A DNA stretch of 64,000 nt from Flavobacteriales bacterium (GTDB taxonomy: Bacteria; Bacteroidota; Bacteroidia; Flavobacteriales; Schleiferiaceae). The notes beneath the pieces were generated by a model that saw only the letters and a list, made by a program, of their open reading frames with translations, had not been told where the DNA came from and searched no databases. How positions within the stretch are numbered: the stretch's first letter is position 1; every line of letters starts with the position of its first letter. Below are positions 36,134 through 44,265 of the stretch, one piece after another. The stretch covers positions 3,000,897 through 3,064,896 of the forward strand of contig CP051243.1 in assembly GCA_017795025.1 (NCBI GenBank). The letters are read 5' to 3'. A program made the translations under genes and the position numbers.

Positions 36134-36553
36134 ATGGCTGATATTAAAGAGATACAGGAAGAGATAATTGGTGAGTTCCAGATGTTTGATGACTGGATGG
36201 AACGCTATGAATACCTGATTGACCTTGGCAAATCTTTACCGCTTATTGATGAGGAATACAAAGTGGAAGAAAATATTATTAAAGGTTGTCAGAGTCGAGT
36301 TTGGCTGCATGCTGAAGGGGGGCGCGATGAAGTAAGGTTTACCGCCGATTCGGATGCAATCCTCACCAAAGGCTTAATTGCCCTGCTTATTCGAGTTTTG
36401 GATAAGCAAGCGGCAGAACAAATTTCAGGCGCCGAACTTTACTTTTTAGATAAGATTGGTTTAAAGGAACACTTAAGCCCAACACGAGCCAATGGCTTAT
36501 TGAGTATGGTTAAACAAATGAAGTTTTATGCCTTAGCCTTACAGGCTAAGTAA
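36134..36553 (+). CDS. sufE: SufE, sulfur acceptor
   Basis: A 139-residue sulfur-transfer protein that accepts persulfide sulfur from SufS. MERYEYLIDLGKSLP near residue 20 and the active-site loop IIKGCQSRVWL with its Cys (about residue 53) are diagnostic. The LSPTRANGLLSMVKQMK C terminus is typical. It starts one base after the methyltransferase stop codon. Confidence 0.96.
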   Translation: MADIKEIQEEIIGEFQMFDDWMERYEYLIDLGKSLPLIDEEYKVEENIIKGCQSRVWLHAEGGRDEVRFTADSDAILTKGLIALLIRVLDKQAAEQISGAELYFLDKIGLKEHLSPTRANGLLSMVKQMKFYALALQAK

Positions 36554-36561
36554 AAATAAAG

Positions 36562-36885
36562 ATGATGAACGACGCGGAAATGCAAAAGGTAGGGGACGAT
36601 GTAGTAGACATGCTTCGTTCCATTTTTGATCCGGAAATTCCGGTAAACATCTATGAGCTTGGCCTTATTTACGATGTGCAGGTAAGTTCGGAAGGAGACG
36701 TTAAAATCCTAATGACCTTAACCTCGCCAAATTGCCCCGTGGCCGAGAGTATGCCGGAGGAAGTAAAACAAAAAGTGGGCACCCTTACCGAGGTTAAAGA
36801 AGTGGAAGTGGAAATCACCTTCGACCCACCTTGGACCAAGGAGATGATGAGTGAAGAAGCAATGCTAGAACTTGGCTTTCTGTAA
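36562..36885 (+). CDS. sufT: SufT-like DUF59/MIP18-family protein
   Basis: A 107-residue member of the MIP18/DUF59 family, which helps mature Fe-S proteins. DPEIPVNIYELGLIYDV (about residues 24-40) and the TSPNCPVAESMP motif containing the conserved Cys are present, as is the terminal FDPPWTKEMMSEEA. It is one of the common accessory genes of suf operons. Two possible ATGs stand side by side. Confidence 0.92.
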   Translation: MMNDAEMQKVGDDVVDMLRSIFDPEIPVNIYELGLIYDVQVSSEGDVKILMTLTSPNCPVAESMPEEVKQKVGTLTEVKEVEVEITFDPPWTKEMMSEEAMLELGFL

Positions 36886-36887
36886 GT

Positions 36888-37406
36888 ATGGAAGAGATTC
36901 GAAATAAGGTAGCGGAGAGTGGTTTGATTACCCTAAGCTTGGAGGACTTTTATCCTGCGGGCAAACGCCTTAATTTGGATATTGCCCCCTGGCTTTTTGA
37001 AGGCTTAATCTTGCGGGAAAAGGATTTCCGTACTCATCTTAAAAATCACGATTGGTCGCAATACCAAGACAGCTATGTAGCCCTAAACTGCTCGGCCGAT
37101 GCCATTATTCCTCAGTGGGCCTACATGCTTTTAGCGAGCTATTTAGAACCTTATGCCCAAAAAGTAGTCTTCGGCTCAATGGAGCAGCTCGAGGCCATGT
37201 TGATGGAAGAGGCCCTAGAGAATTTAGATTTTGAGAGCTATCGCGATAAGCGAATTATTGTAAAGGGTTGTGGAGCGATTAATATGCCTCCGCATGCTTA
37301 TGTAAAAATGGCCATGCGATTAAAACCCATTGTAAAAAGCCTCTTATTCGGGGAGGCCTGCTCTACCGTTCCGATTTATAAACAGAAGTCTGTAGCGAAG
37401 AAATGA
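36888..37406 (+). CDS. DUF2480 family protein
   Basis: A 172-residue cytoplasmic protein. I recognise it as the DUF2480 family from sequence style (LITLSLEDFYPAGKR, DIAPWLFEGLILREKDFR, DDSYVALNCSADAIIPQWA-like region, KGCGAINMPPHAYVK) and from the position, since DUF2480 genes are common in Bacteroidota suf operons. The conserved Cys residues (NCSAD, KGCGA, EACSTVP) could be functional. Role in Fe-S assembly is inferred from context only. Two bases separate it from sufT. Confidence 0.8.
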   Translation: MEEIRNKVAESGLITLSLEDFYPAGKRLNLDIAPWLFEGLILREKDFRTHLKNHDWSQYQDSYVALNCSADAIIPQWAYMLLASYLEPYAQKVVFGSMEQLEAMLMEEALENLDFESYRDKRIIVKGCGAINMPPHAYVKMAMRLKPIVKSLLFGEACSTVPIYKQKSVAKK

Positions 37407-38221
37407 CCGATTTTGATATTCTATCTGTACAGTCGAACATTGCGGCTCAACGAAAGAAACTATTAGAGCATCCTGTATATTCCGAGTTAAACGACCTTCC
37501 CTCCTTGAGGCTTTTTATGGAGTATCATGTTTATGCGGTTTGGGACTTTATGCTTTTGCTAAAGAGCCTGCAGCGTAAGCTTACTTCCGTAGATGCGGTT
37601 TGGGTGCCTACCGAGAATCGTACGGCACGCCGGTTAATCAACGAAATTGTTTTAGGCGAAGAAAGCGACATTGATTGCAACGGAAATCCAGCCAGCCATT
37701 ACGAGATGTACCTCGACGCCATGAAACAGATTGGCGCAGATGTGGCCCCTATAAATCATTTGGTAGAAAAGAGTAAAGATGGGCATACGCTCAAGTCCTT
37801 GCTTAAGTACAATGTCGCCGAAATTGAAAAGGACCGACTCGAATTCGTTCGCTGCTCCTACGATGTAATTAAAGAGGGAAAAACCCATGCGATTGCGGCG
37901 GCTTTTACTTTCGGACGGGAGGATTTAATTCCAGATCTATTTACTGAAATCGTTCGCGATTTAAATCAACGTTTCGATGGCGAGCTGAGCGCCTTTGTTT
38001 ATTACCTCGAGCGCCATATTGAGTTAGATGCTGATGAGCATGGACCAATGGCCGAGAAGATGATTCGCGAGCTCTGCGGCAACGACCTTGGAAAATGGGA
38101 AGACGTAAAAAAGGCGTCGCAGAAAGCTCTGGACGCCCGATTAAAATTATGGGATGCTATTTATGAAGCTATTCTTCAGTTGAAGCAGAATCCCCAGCAG
38201 GCGCAGCCTCGTTCAGCGTAG
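37403..38221 (+). CDS. DUF3050 family, heme-oxygenase-like fold
   Basis: A 272-residue all-helical protein of the DUF3050 family. RLFMEYHVYAVWDFMLLLKSL near residue 35 carries the His of a heme-oxygenase/TenA-like helical bundle, split here by conserved aromatic residues. NEIVLGEESD, FTFGREDLIPDLF and YLERHIELDADEHG supply further Glu, Asp and His ligands. These look like a possible diiron site. It overlaps DUF2480 as ATGA, so it is the last gene of the suf operon. Its final 53 bases overlap the convergent lipoprotein gene. Catalytic activity is unknown. Confidence 0.8.
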   Translation: MTDFDILSVQSNIAAQRKKLLEHPVYSELNDLPSLRLFMEYHVYAVWDFMLLLKSLQRKLTSVDAVWVPTENRTARRLINEIVLGEESDIDCNGNPASHYEMYLDAMKQIGADVAPINHLVEKSKDGHTLKSLLKYNVAEIEKDRLEFVRCSYDVIKEGKTHAIAAAFTFGREDLIPDLFTEIVRDLNQRFDGELSAFVYYLERHIELDADEHGPMAEKMIRELCGNDLGKWEDVKKASQKALDARLKLWDAIYEAILQLKQNPQQAQPRSA

Positions 38222-38636
38222 CCATTAAGTCCCTTCCAGCGGCCAGGGCTTCTTGGGTTTTTTGATCGATGCGCTCCATTTTGGCTTTTTCATTTTTAAA
38301 GAAGGCTATTTTCTCTTCTTCTGTCCAAGAGTCTTGGAAGTTCCCCGAAAACTCGCGCATCCAAGTCATCATCGCCTCTTTGGCATATCGCAACTCCGTT
38401 GCTGTAGTAATATAATCGATGCTATCGGCCTTACCTACTGAGGCCTGCGTTAATTCGTTTGCTAGGTTTAACATGGGCGTCATTTCGGGCATTACCTTAT
38501 CGTGTAATTCCATCACCTCTTTGCGTAAGGCAGCTGAGGCCTCAGTTGTTTCCGTACTTACTTCTTCTTCTGCGGGGGCATTATTACAAGCCCAAACCAT
38601 AGAGAGGCCAATTAGGGCCAAGGCAAACTTTTTCAT
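38169..38636 (-). CDS. Small lipoprotein, helical, unknown function
   Basis: The product is 155 residues with a lipoprotein signal ending MVWAC. The mature part begins with a low-complexity acidic Glu/Thr linker (EEEVSTETTEAS), then helical sequence (RKEVMELHDKVMPEM, YAKEAMMTWMREFSGNF, KIAFFKNEKAKM-like). It resembles small Bacteroidota viral A-type-inclusion-named lipoproteins, but I cannot assign a function. The last 53 bases overlap the end of the DUF3050 gene on the other strand, the longest antisense overlap in the window. Confidence 0.65.
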   Translation of the reverse strand: MKKFALALIGLSMVWACNNAPAEEEVSTETTEASAALRKEVMELHDKVMPEMTPMLNLANELTQASVGKADSIDYITTATELRYAKEAMMTWMREFSGNFQDSWTEEEKIAFFKNEKAKMERIDQKTQEALAAGRDLMATLNEAAPAGDSASTEE

Positions 38637-38702
38637 GAATCTTATCGTAAAATTTTATGCGAAGGTAGGATATATCACAGCCTTCATCCCGATTAGACCC
38701 CC

Positions 38703-38710
38703 TATTTTTG
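38703..38710 (+). promoter_or_regulatory. -7 element directly in front of the SCO1-like gene
   Basis: TATTTTTG is an exact TAnnTTTG match separated from the ATG at 38715 only by CAGT. A leaderless or nearly leaderless transcript is predicted. Confidence 0.6.
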
Positions 38711-38714
38711 CAGT

Positions 38715-39395
38715 ATGAAATTGAAATTAAACAGTACGGATTATTTGCGTATCGGCATCTTAGTGGTCGTCTTTATTGTGGGTATCACGGGGAGCTATTT
38801 CATTTTAAAGCCTAAGGAAAGACTGCCCATTTACAATCCATCGGAGCTAGACCGTCGATTGGTAGCCGAGGATTTACAGCAAATTGGTCGCAAGCATAGA
38901 GTGCTGCCCTTCGCCTTAATCAATCAGGAAGGAGATAGCATAAGCGAAGCAGATACTGAGGGTAAGATTTATGTGGCCGACTTTTTCTTTACGGTTTGTC
39001 CAGATATCTGTAAAGACATGGCGGTGCAAAAGCGGCGCCTGCAAGAGGTTATGAAGGACGAATCTGACTTTCTGATTCTATCCCACTCAGTTACTCCAGA
39101 AATGGATTCGGTTCCCGTTATTAAGGCCTACGCAGATTTACAGGGCGCGATTCCTGGCAAATGGCATATACTCACGGGCGATAAACCTCAGATTTACAAT
39201 TTGGCAAGACGTTCCTACTTCGCAATTTTCGATCAAGGGGGGAAGGGAGATGAAGCCGACTTTATTCATACCGAGAATTTTATTTTAGTCGATAAGCAAA
39301 AACGCATTAGAGGCTTTTACGATGGAACGAGCGAAGAGGATGTAAACCGCCTTATTGCCGATTATGCCATTTTAAAAGCAGAGTACGAGCCCTAG
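38715..39395 (+). CDS. SCO1/SenC-family copper/thiol protein
   Basis: A 226-residue membrane-anchored thioredoxin-fold protein. One N-terminal membrane segment (about 11-31) is followed by a periplasmic domain with the FFTVCPDICKDM motif (C-x3-C) and the distal His in ADFIHTENFILVDK, the copper ligands of SCO proteins. The family delivers copper to the CuA site of cytochrome oxidase or reduces its cysteines. No oxidase genes are nearby. The nearby end of the next gene is eight bases away on the opposite strand. Confidence 0.92.
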   Translation: MKLKLNSTDYLRIGILVVVFIVGITGSYFILKPKERLPIYNPSELDRRLVAEDLQQIGRKHRVLPFALINQEGDSISEADTEGKIYVADFFFTVCPDICKDMAVQKRRLQEVMKDESDFLILSHSVTPEMDSVPVIKAYADLQGAIPGKWHILTGDKPQIYNLARRSYFAIFDQGGKGDEADFIHTENFILVDKQKRIRGFYDGTSEEDVNRLIADYAILKAEYEP

Positions 39396-39403
39396 CTATA
39401 GGC

Positions 39404-39907
39404 TTAAGTCTTAACAATGCGAATTAAGCCGTTGGTCGTATTACTCGGAGGAATAATGAGTAGGTAGATGATGTATACCCCAGGGTTTTCCTCCTGGCTT
39501 AGGCAGCTGTAAATCTTTGCTGCACAAGACTTATTGCTTCGACAGGTACTAGTCCAAATAAGATCTCCTCGGCTATCACAGCAACAGTCAATACCGTAAC
39601 GTTTTGGTCCTTCGATAGGAGGCTTTGATTTCGCACTTAAGTTGGGGAAGAAGTTCACCTGACCTACCTCCGTGGTGATAATTTTCAAGTCCTCAGTACC
39701 TGCGTTCCAAGTGGCTTTAACCTTAAGCATTTGGTAGCTTTCCGGGTTCACCTCCTTTTCGGCCAAGCGATTTAATGTGCTTATTTGGTGAATCAGTTTT
39801 TCACTGCTTTGATTGCTGGTTGGCCCTGCACTATATTGACTGCACGAACTCAACAAGATGCCCAAGCCTAAGCATGCGAGGCCGTAGCCCCCAACATAGT
39901 TAGTCAT
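39404..39907 (-). CDS. Small lipoprotein of unknown function
   Basis: A 167-residue product with a lipoprotein signal ending LLSSC. The mature part has five further Cys residues concentrated near YGIDCCCDSRGDLIWTS, CRSNKSCA and YSCLSQEE, suggesting disulfides or metal binding. The C terminus is hydrophobic (GVYIIYLLIIPP). No family is recognised. The 254-base gap upstream (39908-40161) contains a CTTAATTTAAG palindrome and a spaced AAGTGTC/GACACTT inverted repeat but no exact promoter element. Confidence 0.55.
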   Translation of the reverse strand: MTNYVGGYGLACLGLGILLSSCSQYSAGPTSNQSSEKLIHQISTLNRLAEKEVNPESYQMLKVKATWNAGTEDLKIITTEVGQVNFFPNLSAKSKPPIEGPKRYGIDCCCDSRGDLIWTSTCRSNKSCAAKIYSCLSQEENPGVYIIYLLIIPPSNTTNGLIRIVKT

Positions 39908-40161
39908 TTCCTTATGCCTTCAAATAACCTACTCTTGCGATTTTCGGTATGCTCGCGAAGGAGGGGCTTCTTCGATAGCTTAATTTAAGCAATAAGCCCT
40001 GCGGAGCTAAAAGAGAGCTCGGGTTTTATTTTAATACGTTTAAATAGTTGCCCCTAATCCAAAGTGTCTGTAAATGAAAATATTAGGCTATTTTAATTTC
40101 CTATGACACTTATGCTGGGAAAGGAAAATTTAAGAGCTAAGGCAAGGGGCTTTGGAACTAT

Positions 40162-40812
40162 CTATTCCTGCTCATCGCTTAAATCGAGGGTATCTAGATT
40201 GGAATAGTCAATTAGATAAAGGGTGTCCATATACCAGGTTTCAAGACTTCTATGAGCTGCGGCAATTAACTTGCCTTCCGCACTATCACCCTGCAAGCCC
40301 ATGCTTAAGCGCATTTTATTCCCACTTTGAGAAAACTGACTTCCTCCCAGAGGATTGCTTTTCACATTGCCGCCTAAGAAACCTTGAGCCTGGGGACTAG
40401 ATTCCATGCGCTTCCATGCTTCTTCATAAACCCAAGAGTCTTTGAACATCGTTAAACCTTGAAACATCATAATTCCAAATAAGGCTACTAATACTACTGG
40501 GCCCGAGGTTATTGCAAGGCCAATATGTAGATTTCGATGGCGATCTTCCTCCTTTTGGGGCGCCGATTCTCGCATACAGATATGGCACACTTCGGACTGC
40601 ACGTTTATTTTGGCGTAGCAATGGGGACATTCTCGCTTTGCCTTAGAAACCGCTATTACGAGATAGCCTATCCAGGCCAGAAAAGGGTGAATGGCAAATA
40701 GCATCCACTTACGGGTAATGCCTTTTTTCTTCGCCAGTCGTAGGCCAAGAACTAAAGGTAAGATCCAGAAAAACAGGGTAGCGAGTAGGGCAAGGCCGAT
40801 GTATTGGGTCAT
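40162..40812 (-). CDS. Membrane protein with zinc-ribbon motif
   Basis: A 216-residue membrane protein of unknown role. Segments at about 3-25, 37-56 and 97-117 are hydrophobic. Between the second and third is a cytoplasmic zinc-ribbon-like loop, ECPHCYAKIN then VCHICM, with Cys at 62, 65, 76 and 79. The C-terminal ~95 residues are soluble and polar (LGGSQFSQSGNKMRLSM). Zinc-ribbon membrane proteins of this kind are often structural or regulatory, but none is recognised. It follows the helicase gene after 44 bases and may be cotranscribed. Confidence 0.55.
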   Translation of the reverse strand: MTQYIGLALLATLFFWILPLVLGLRLAKKKGITRKWMLFAIHPFLAWIGYLVIAVSKAKRECPHCYAKINVQSEVCHICMRESAPQKEEDRHRNLHIGLAITSGPVVLVALFGIMMFQGLTMFKDSWVYEEAWKRMESSPQAQGFLGGNVKSNPLGGSQFSQSGNKMRLSMGLQGDSAEGKLIAAAHRSLETWYMDTLYLIDYSNLDTLDLSDEQE

Positions 40813-40856
40813 ATTAGGGTTGAATCGAAGCTTAGGACGACGAAAATAGCAAAGAA

Positions 40857-43277
40857 TTAGGCGAACTCAATTTGCATCTTCTTCACCCGATCTTCCAAGC
40901 TTTCATTCGTCATCCGCTCTCGTAAGCGATCTACCATAATTGGAAAGCAGAAGGGGCTAGGTTTCTTTAAATCTCGAATACAAATTTTTTGCTCCGCAAT
41001 TCGCTCTAGAGCTAATCGTAAACGACCTTCTTCTAGCTGAAACTCTAAGGCTTCCTCGTAAGCCTCTTGCAAAAGCAGGTTGTCGGGCTCGTAATCGTTT
41101 AAGACCTTAAAAATAAGGGAGCTATGACTCTGTAGATGTTTTTCTTTTACCGGTTCTCCAGGATAGCCGCGGTAAACCAATCCCGAGATTACTGCAATAT
41201 CCCTAAATCGTCTTCCGGCTAATTCAATCGCATTTATAGACTGCATGATATCCTCTCTTAAATCGATGGTGCTGAAGATGTCGGAGTCGAGGGCTTCCTC
41301 TATTGGGATCGGTTTATCGCTAAGTATTTCAAAGCCATAGTCGTTCATGGCAATGCTACTGCTAAAGTTTTCGATTAGGGATAAGCGATAGGCAAGCAAG
41401 GCCGACATCCCCTCATGAACGGCCCGACCTTCGAAAGGATAAACAAAGAGGTGGTAGCCATCGCGACTGCGAAACCGTTCTATTAAAAGCTCGTCTCTAC
41501 TTGGAATTATGGAGCGCTCCTCTTGCACTTCCCACAAGGGAGCAATCAATTTAAGCTCGGGGTCTTCTGCGGTTTTAAGATGACTCTCCTCCAGCTTACG
41601 CCGCAGCATGGCGCCCATTTGAGCCGATAATGGCATCCGTCCGCCCTGCCAACTCGGTACTTGTCCTTTATTACTTCGACTCAGTTTCACTTGGGCTTCC
41701 ATTCCCTTAAAACGCACCAGCTCTAAGTTGCGACCGGCAAACCAAAAAGCATCGCCCGGCTTCAATCGCGAGATAAAGTACTCTTCAATGGTGCCTAAAA
41801 AACCGCCTCTTTCGAGTTTGATTTTAACCACCCCGTCTCCAACAATGGTACCGATGCTCATGCGATGTCGCATTGCCGTGCGGCGACGATGCACTACATA
41901 TTTACCATCATCGTCCACCTCTACCTTATGGTACTCATCATAACTTTCCAGAGATTCTCCACCATCACAGATAAATTTCAGGCACCAAGCCCACTCTTCA
42001 TCGCTTAAACTTTGGTAAGAAAAGGTGTTCAGGACTTCCGCCTTTATCTCATCAGGATAAAAACCATCGCCAACCGCAAGGCTAACCAGGTATTGACAAA
42101 GAACATCAAAGGATCGGAGGTAAGGCATACGCTCTTCCACCAATTCTTCATTAATCGCCTCTCGTAAGGCGGCTGCCTCCACGAGCTCTAAACTATGGGT
42201 GGGCACAAAATAAATTTTACTCTTGGCGCCGGGTTGGTGACCGCTTCTTCCGGCTCTTTGCATAAATCGAGCTACGCCCTTAGGAGAACCTACCTGAATG
42301 ATGGTCTCCACCGGCCGGAAGTCTACCCCTAAGTCGAGGCTACTCGTGCAAACTACTGCTTTTAATTGCCCGGTATACAAGGCGTCTTCCACCCAGTTGC
42401 GAAGCTCTTTACTAATGCTTCCATGATGCATGGCCATTAGGCCGGCTAGTTCCGGAGCTACATCTAAAATGCGTTGATACCAAATTTCGGACTGACTGCG
42501 GGTATTGGTGAAAATGAGGGTCGACTCTGAGGCTTCGATGATGGGGATCACCTGCATTAGCATTTTGATGCCTAAATGGCCCGCCCAAGGCAGGGTTTCG
42601 ATGGAATCTGGCAGGATCGACTCTACTTGAATTTCCTTTCGGGTGCCGGAGCGAACCATGGTTTGTTGCTCTTCGGGAAAACTTGGTCCCAGCAAAACAC
42701 GCATGGCATCTTCCATATTACCAATGGTTGCAGATATTCCCCAGCAGCGTAATTTGGGGTTCATTCCGCGTAAGCGAGAAAGGGCTAATTCCATTTGCAC
42801 CGCCCTTTTTGATCCCATTAGTTCATGCCATTCATCAACCACCACCGTATGGAGCTTACTAAAGGTGCGGTCATTTTGTTTACCAGCCAATAAGAGGTGT
42901 AAACTTTCGGGGGTAGTAATTAATAGATGTGGCATTTTTCGCTTCTGCCGATTGCGCTCGGCGGTGCTGGTGTCGCCCGTGCGAACCCCTACCTCCAATT
43001 CGAGACCCATACCTTCAATGGCCCTTTCGGCGGATTGTCTAATTTCTTTGGCTAAGGCCCGGATGGGAGTAATCCATATCAGCTGCAGCCGATGTTTTGG
43101 ATTGCAGTGTAATAAGGCGGGTAGCAATAAAGAGTAGGTTTTACCACTGCCCGTAGGAGCATTTACAATTCCGCTTTTACCCTCAGCGAAAGCTTGCCAT
43201 GCCGCTTCCTGAAATGAGGCGGGTTCCCAAGACTTGCTTTCAAACCAAGCACGCATCTGATTTGTAGCCGAATTCAT
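40857..43277 (-). CDS. Lhr-type DEXH-box helicase (ligase-associated class)
   Basis: This 806-residue SF2 helicase has Walker A APTGSGKTYSLLLP (about residue 40), Walker B VVVDEWHELMG (DEWH), motif III GISATIG, and motif VI QRAGRSGHQPG. The C-terminal winged-helix and Lhr core follow (GDAFWFAGRNLELVRFKG). I recognise the ligase-associated DNA-damage-response DEXH class, usually encoded beside an ATP-dependent DNA ligase and nucleases; none of these is present here. Instead its ATG overlaps the RES toxin stop codon (ATGA). This links expression to the toxin-antitoxin genes. Confidence 0.92.
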   Translation of the reverse strand: MNSATNQMRAWFESKSWEPASFQEAAWQAFAEGKSGIVNAPTGSGKTYSLLLPALLHCNPKHRLQLIWITPIRALAKEIRQSAERAIEGMGLELEVGVRTGDTSTAERNRQKRKMPHLLITTPESLHLLLAGKQNDRTFSKLHTVVVDEWHELMGSKRAVQMELALSRLRGMNPKLRCWGISATIGNMEDAMRVLLGPSFPEEQQTMVRSGTRKEIQVESILPDSIETLPWAGHLGIKMLMQVIPIIEASESTLIFTNTRSQSEIWYQRILDVAPELAGLMAMHHGSISKELRNWVEDALYTGQLKAVVCTSSLDLGVDFRPVETIIQVGSPKGVARFMQRAGRSGHQPGAKSKIYFVPTHSLELVEAAALREAINEELVEERMPYLRSFDVLCQYLVSLAVGDGFYPDEIKAEVLNTFSYQSLSDEEWAWCLKFICDGGESLESYDEYHKVEVDDDGKYVVHRRRTAMRHRMSIGTIVGDGVVKIKLERGGFLGTIEEYFISRLKPGDAFWFAGRNLELVRFKGMEAQVKLSRSNKGQVPSWQGGRMPLSAQMGAMLRRKLEESHLKTAEDPELKLIAPLWEVQEERSIIPSRDELLIERFRSRDGYHLFVYPFEGRAVHEGMSALLAYRLSLIENFSSSIAMNDYGFEILSDKPIPIEEALDSDIFSTIDLREDIMQSINAIELAGRRFRDIAVISGLVYRGYPGEPVKEKHLQSHSSLIFKVLNDYEPDNLLLQEAYEEALEFQLEEGRLRLALERIAEQKICIRDLKKPSPFCFPIMVDRLRERMTNESLEDRVKKMQIEFA

Positions 43278-43732
43278 CTTTTTAATCTTGGGTCAATGGG
43301 GAAGGGGAGGTTTTGAAGAATAAGTATTTCGTTAAATCTCGGATGATGAGGGTTTAGGAGAAGGTTCTTTTCCCCGCTTACCACCGCTGAGGGAACACTT
43401 AAAATGGCATGGTTGGATTCCGAAATAAACTGGTCACCAATTTTTTGGGTGTATGCAAGCGGAGGACTGGTATTCCAATTAGGAGGCAAATGCGCTGTTT
43501 CTATTTGTTCTTTACTGATGTCATCAGGAATTTCGATTTCCAACAGTCGAAAATCGCTAGGGATGAGCTGCGGATTTAAATGTACCAAGATTTCCACTAA
43601 AGCCAAGGCCTTACTTTGGGCGGTGTACACTATTTCAGTCCCCTTGCTATTCCAGCGATTGTTACCCAAGGCAGCCCCCTTTCCTGAAAGTTCGTGGGCA
43701 TAGGTCGCTCTGGATAGGCGATACACTTTCAT
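43274..43732 (-). CDS. RES-domain toxin (NAD+-degrading family)
   Basis: A 152-residue RES-family protein. The family's toxins break down NAD+ by phosphorolysis or hydrolysis. Family features visible are VYRLSR at the start, NNRWNSKGTEIVY (Arg26, Tyr36), ALALVEILVH (Glu47) and ILSVPSAVVSGEKNLLLNP with Ser115, giving the R/E/S residues for which the fold is named. Length is typical. It begins immediately after the antitoxin stop (TAAATG) and is coupled to the helicase by ATGA. Activity is likely, since no key residue is missing. Confidence 0.9.
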   Translation of the reverse strand: MKVYRLSRATYAHELSGKGAALGNNRWNSKGTEIVYTAQSKALALVEILVHLNPQLIPSDFRLLEIEIPDDISKEQIETAHLPPNWNTSPPLAYTQKIGDQFISESNHAILSVPSAVVSGEKNLLLNPHHPRFNEILILQNLPFPIDPRLKR

Positions 43733-44224
43733 TTATGCGAAAATGCCGTGATTAATGCGATGAAGCTCGTCCATAACGAGCTCTTTACCGTAGGAGTTTT
43801 GGAGTAAATCTTTGGGTAAATGATTGGCAAGCGCCAAGTTTGGAGTATTTAGCCAAGCACGAAATTGATTGGGCGAATCAAATACTTGTAAACCGAGCTG
43901 GCTTACTTCTGCCAGTTCGAAGATTTTTTCGCTGTGAATGGGCTTAAAGTGAAAGTTGCTAAGCTTCCGATTGCGTTGCAAGGTTTTTAAGGAGACATTG
44001 AGGAAATCGGCCCATTCCTCATCTTGGAGAGGCACTAACTTTTGGATGTGCTCGAATAAGGAAAAGGAAACCCCCTTTTGAATGGCTTCAATTAGGAGTA
44101 ATTTATCCTGCAAAAAATTGCCTAAGCCGTAGCTGGAACTAGGCTCGCTAAGCAAGCCTTCTTGCCCCAAATAGCTATTTAAAGCTTCGTTTAATTTCTC
44201 TTCTGAATTCGATTTAAGGCCCAT
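43733..44224 (-). CDS. Xre/MbcA/ParS-type antitoxin
   Basis: From the ATG at 44224 the product is 163 residues; an in-frame TTG at 44233 falls inside the operator palindrome and is rejected. The N-terminal part (to about 100) is a helical Xre-like DNA-binding region (LQDEEWADFLNVSLKTLQRN). The C-terminal part is the MbcA/ParS toxin-binding domain (IFELAEVSQLGLQVFDSPNQ, then FRAWLNTPN.AL). It should bind and block the RES toxin and repress its own promoter. Confidence 0.9.
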   Translation of the reverse strand: MGLKSNSEEKLNEALNSYLGQEGLLSEPSSSYGLGNFLQDKLLLIEAIQKGVSFSLFEHIQKLVPLQDEEWADFLNVSLKTLQRNRKLSNFHFKPIHSEKIFELAEVSQLGLQVFDSPNQFRAWLNTPNLALANHLPKDLLQNSYGKELVMDELHRINHGIFA

Positions 44225-44229
44225 AATAA

Positions 44230-44258
44230 ACAAATGTCTACAAATTTACGACATTTGT
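44230..44258. promoter_or_regulatory. Operator palindrome of the toxin-antitoxin operon
   Basis: ACAAATGTC (44230-44238) and GACATTTGT (44250-44258) form a perfect 9-bp inverted repeat with an 11-base spacer. The arms flank the -7 element, so a bound antitoxin dimer would cover the promoter. Confidence 0.75.
44241..44248 (-). promoter_or_regulatory. -7 element of the toxin-antitoxin-helicase operon
   Basis: TAAATTTG on the minus strand matches TAnnTTTG exactly and lies in the spacer of the operator palindrome. The leader to the ATG at 44224 is about 13 bases. Confidence 0.65.
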
Positions 44259-44265
44259 CTCGGAT

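Noticed and set aside
40062-40111. AAGTGTC/GACACTT inverted repeat in the 39908-40161 gap
   Set aside because: Arms of seven bases 36 bases apart with no linked promoter are too weak to call an operator.
40152-40400. 82-codon plus-strand frame
   Set aside because: It lies almost wholly antisense to the zinc-ribbon membrane protein gene and has no start signals.
42643-43137. 164-codon plus-strand frame inside the helicase
   Set aside because: Shadow frame of a clearly conserved helicase; composition is not protein-like.
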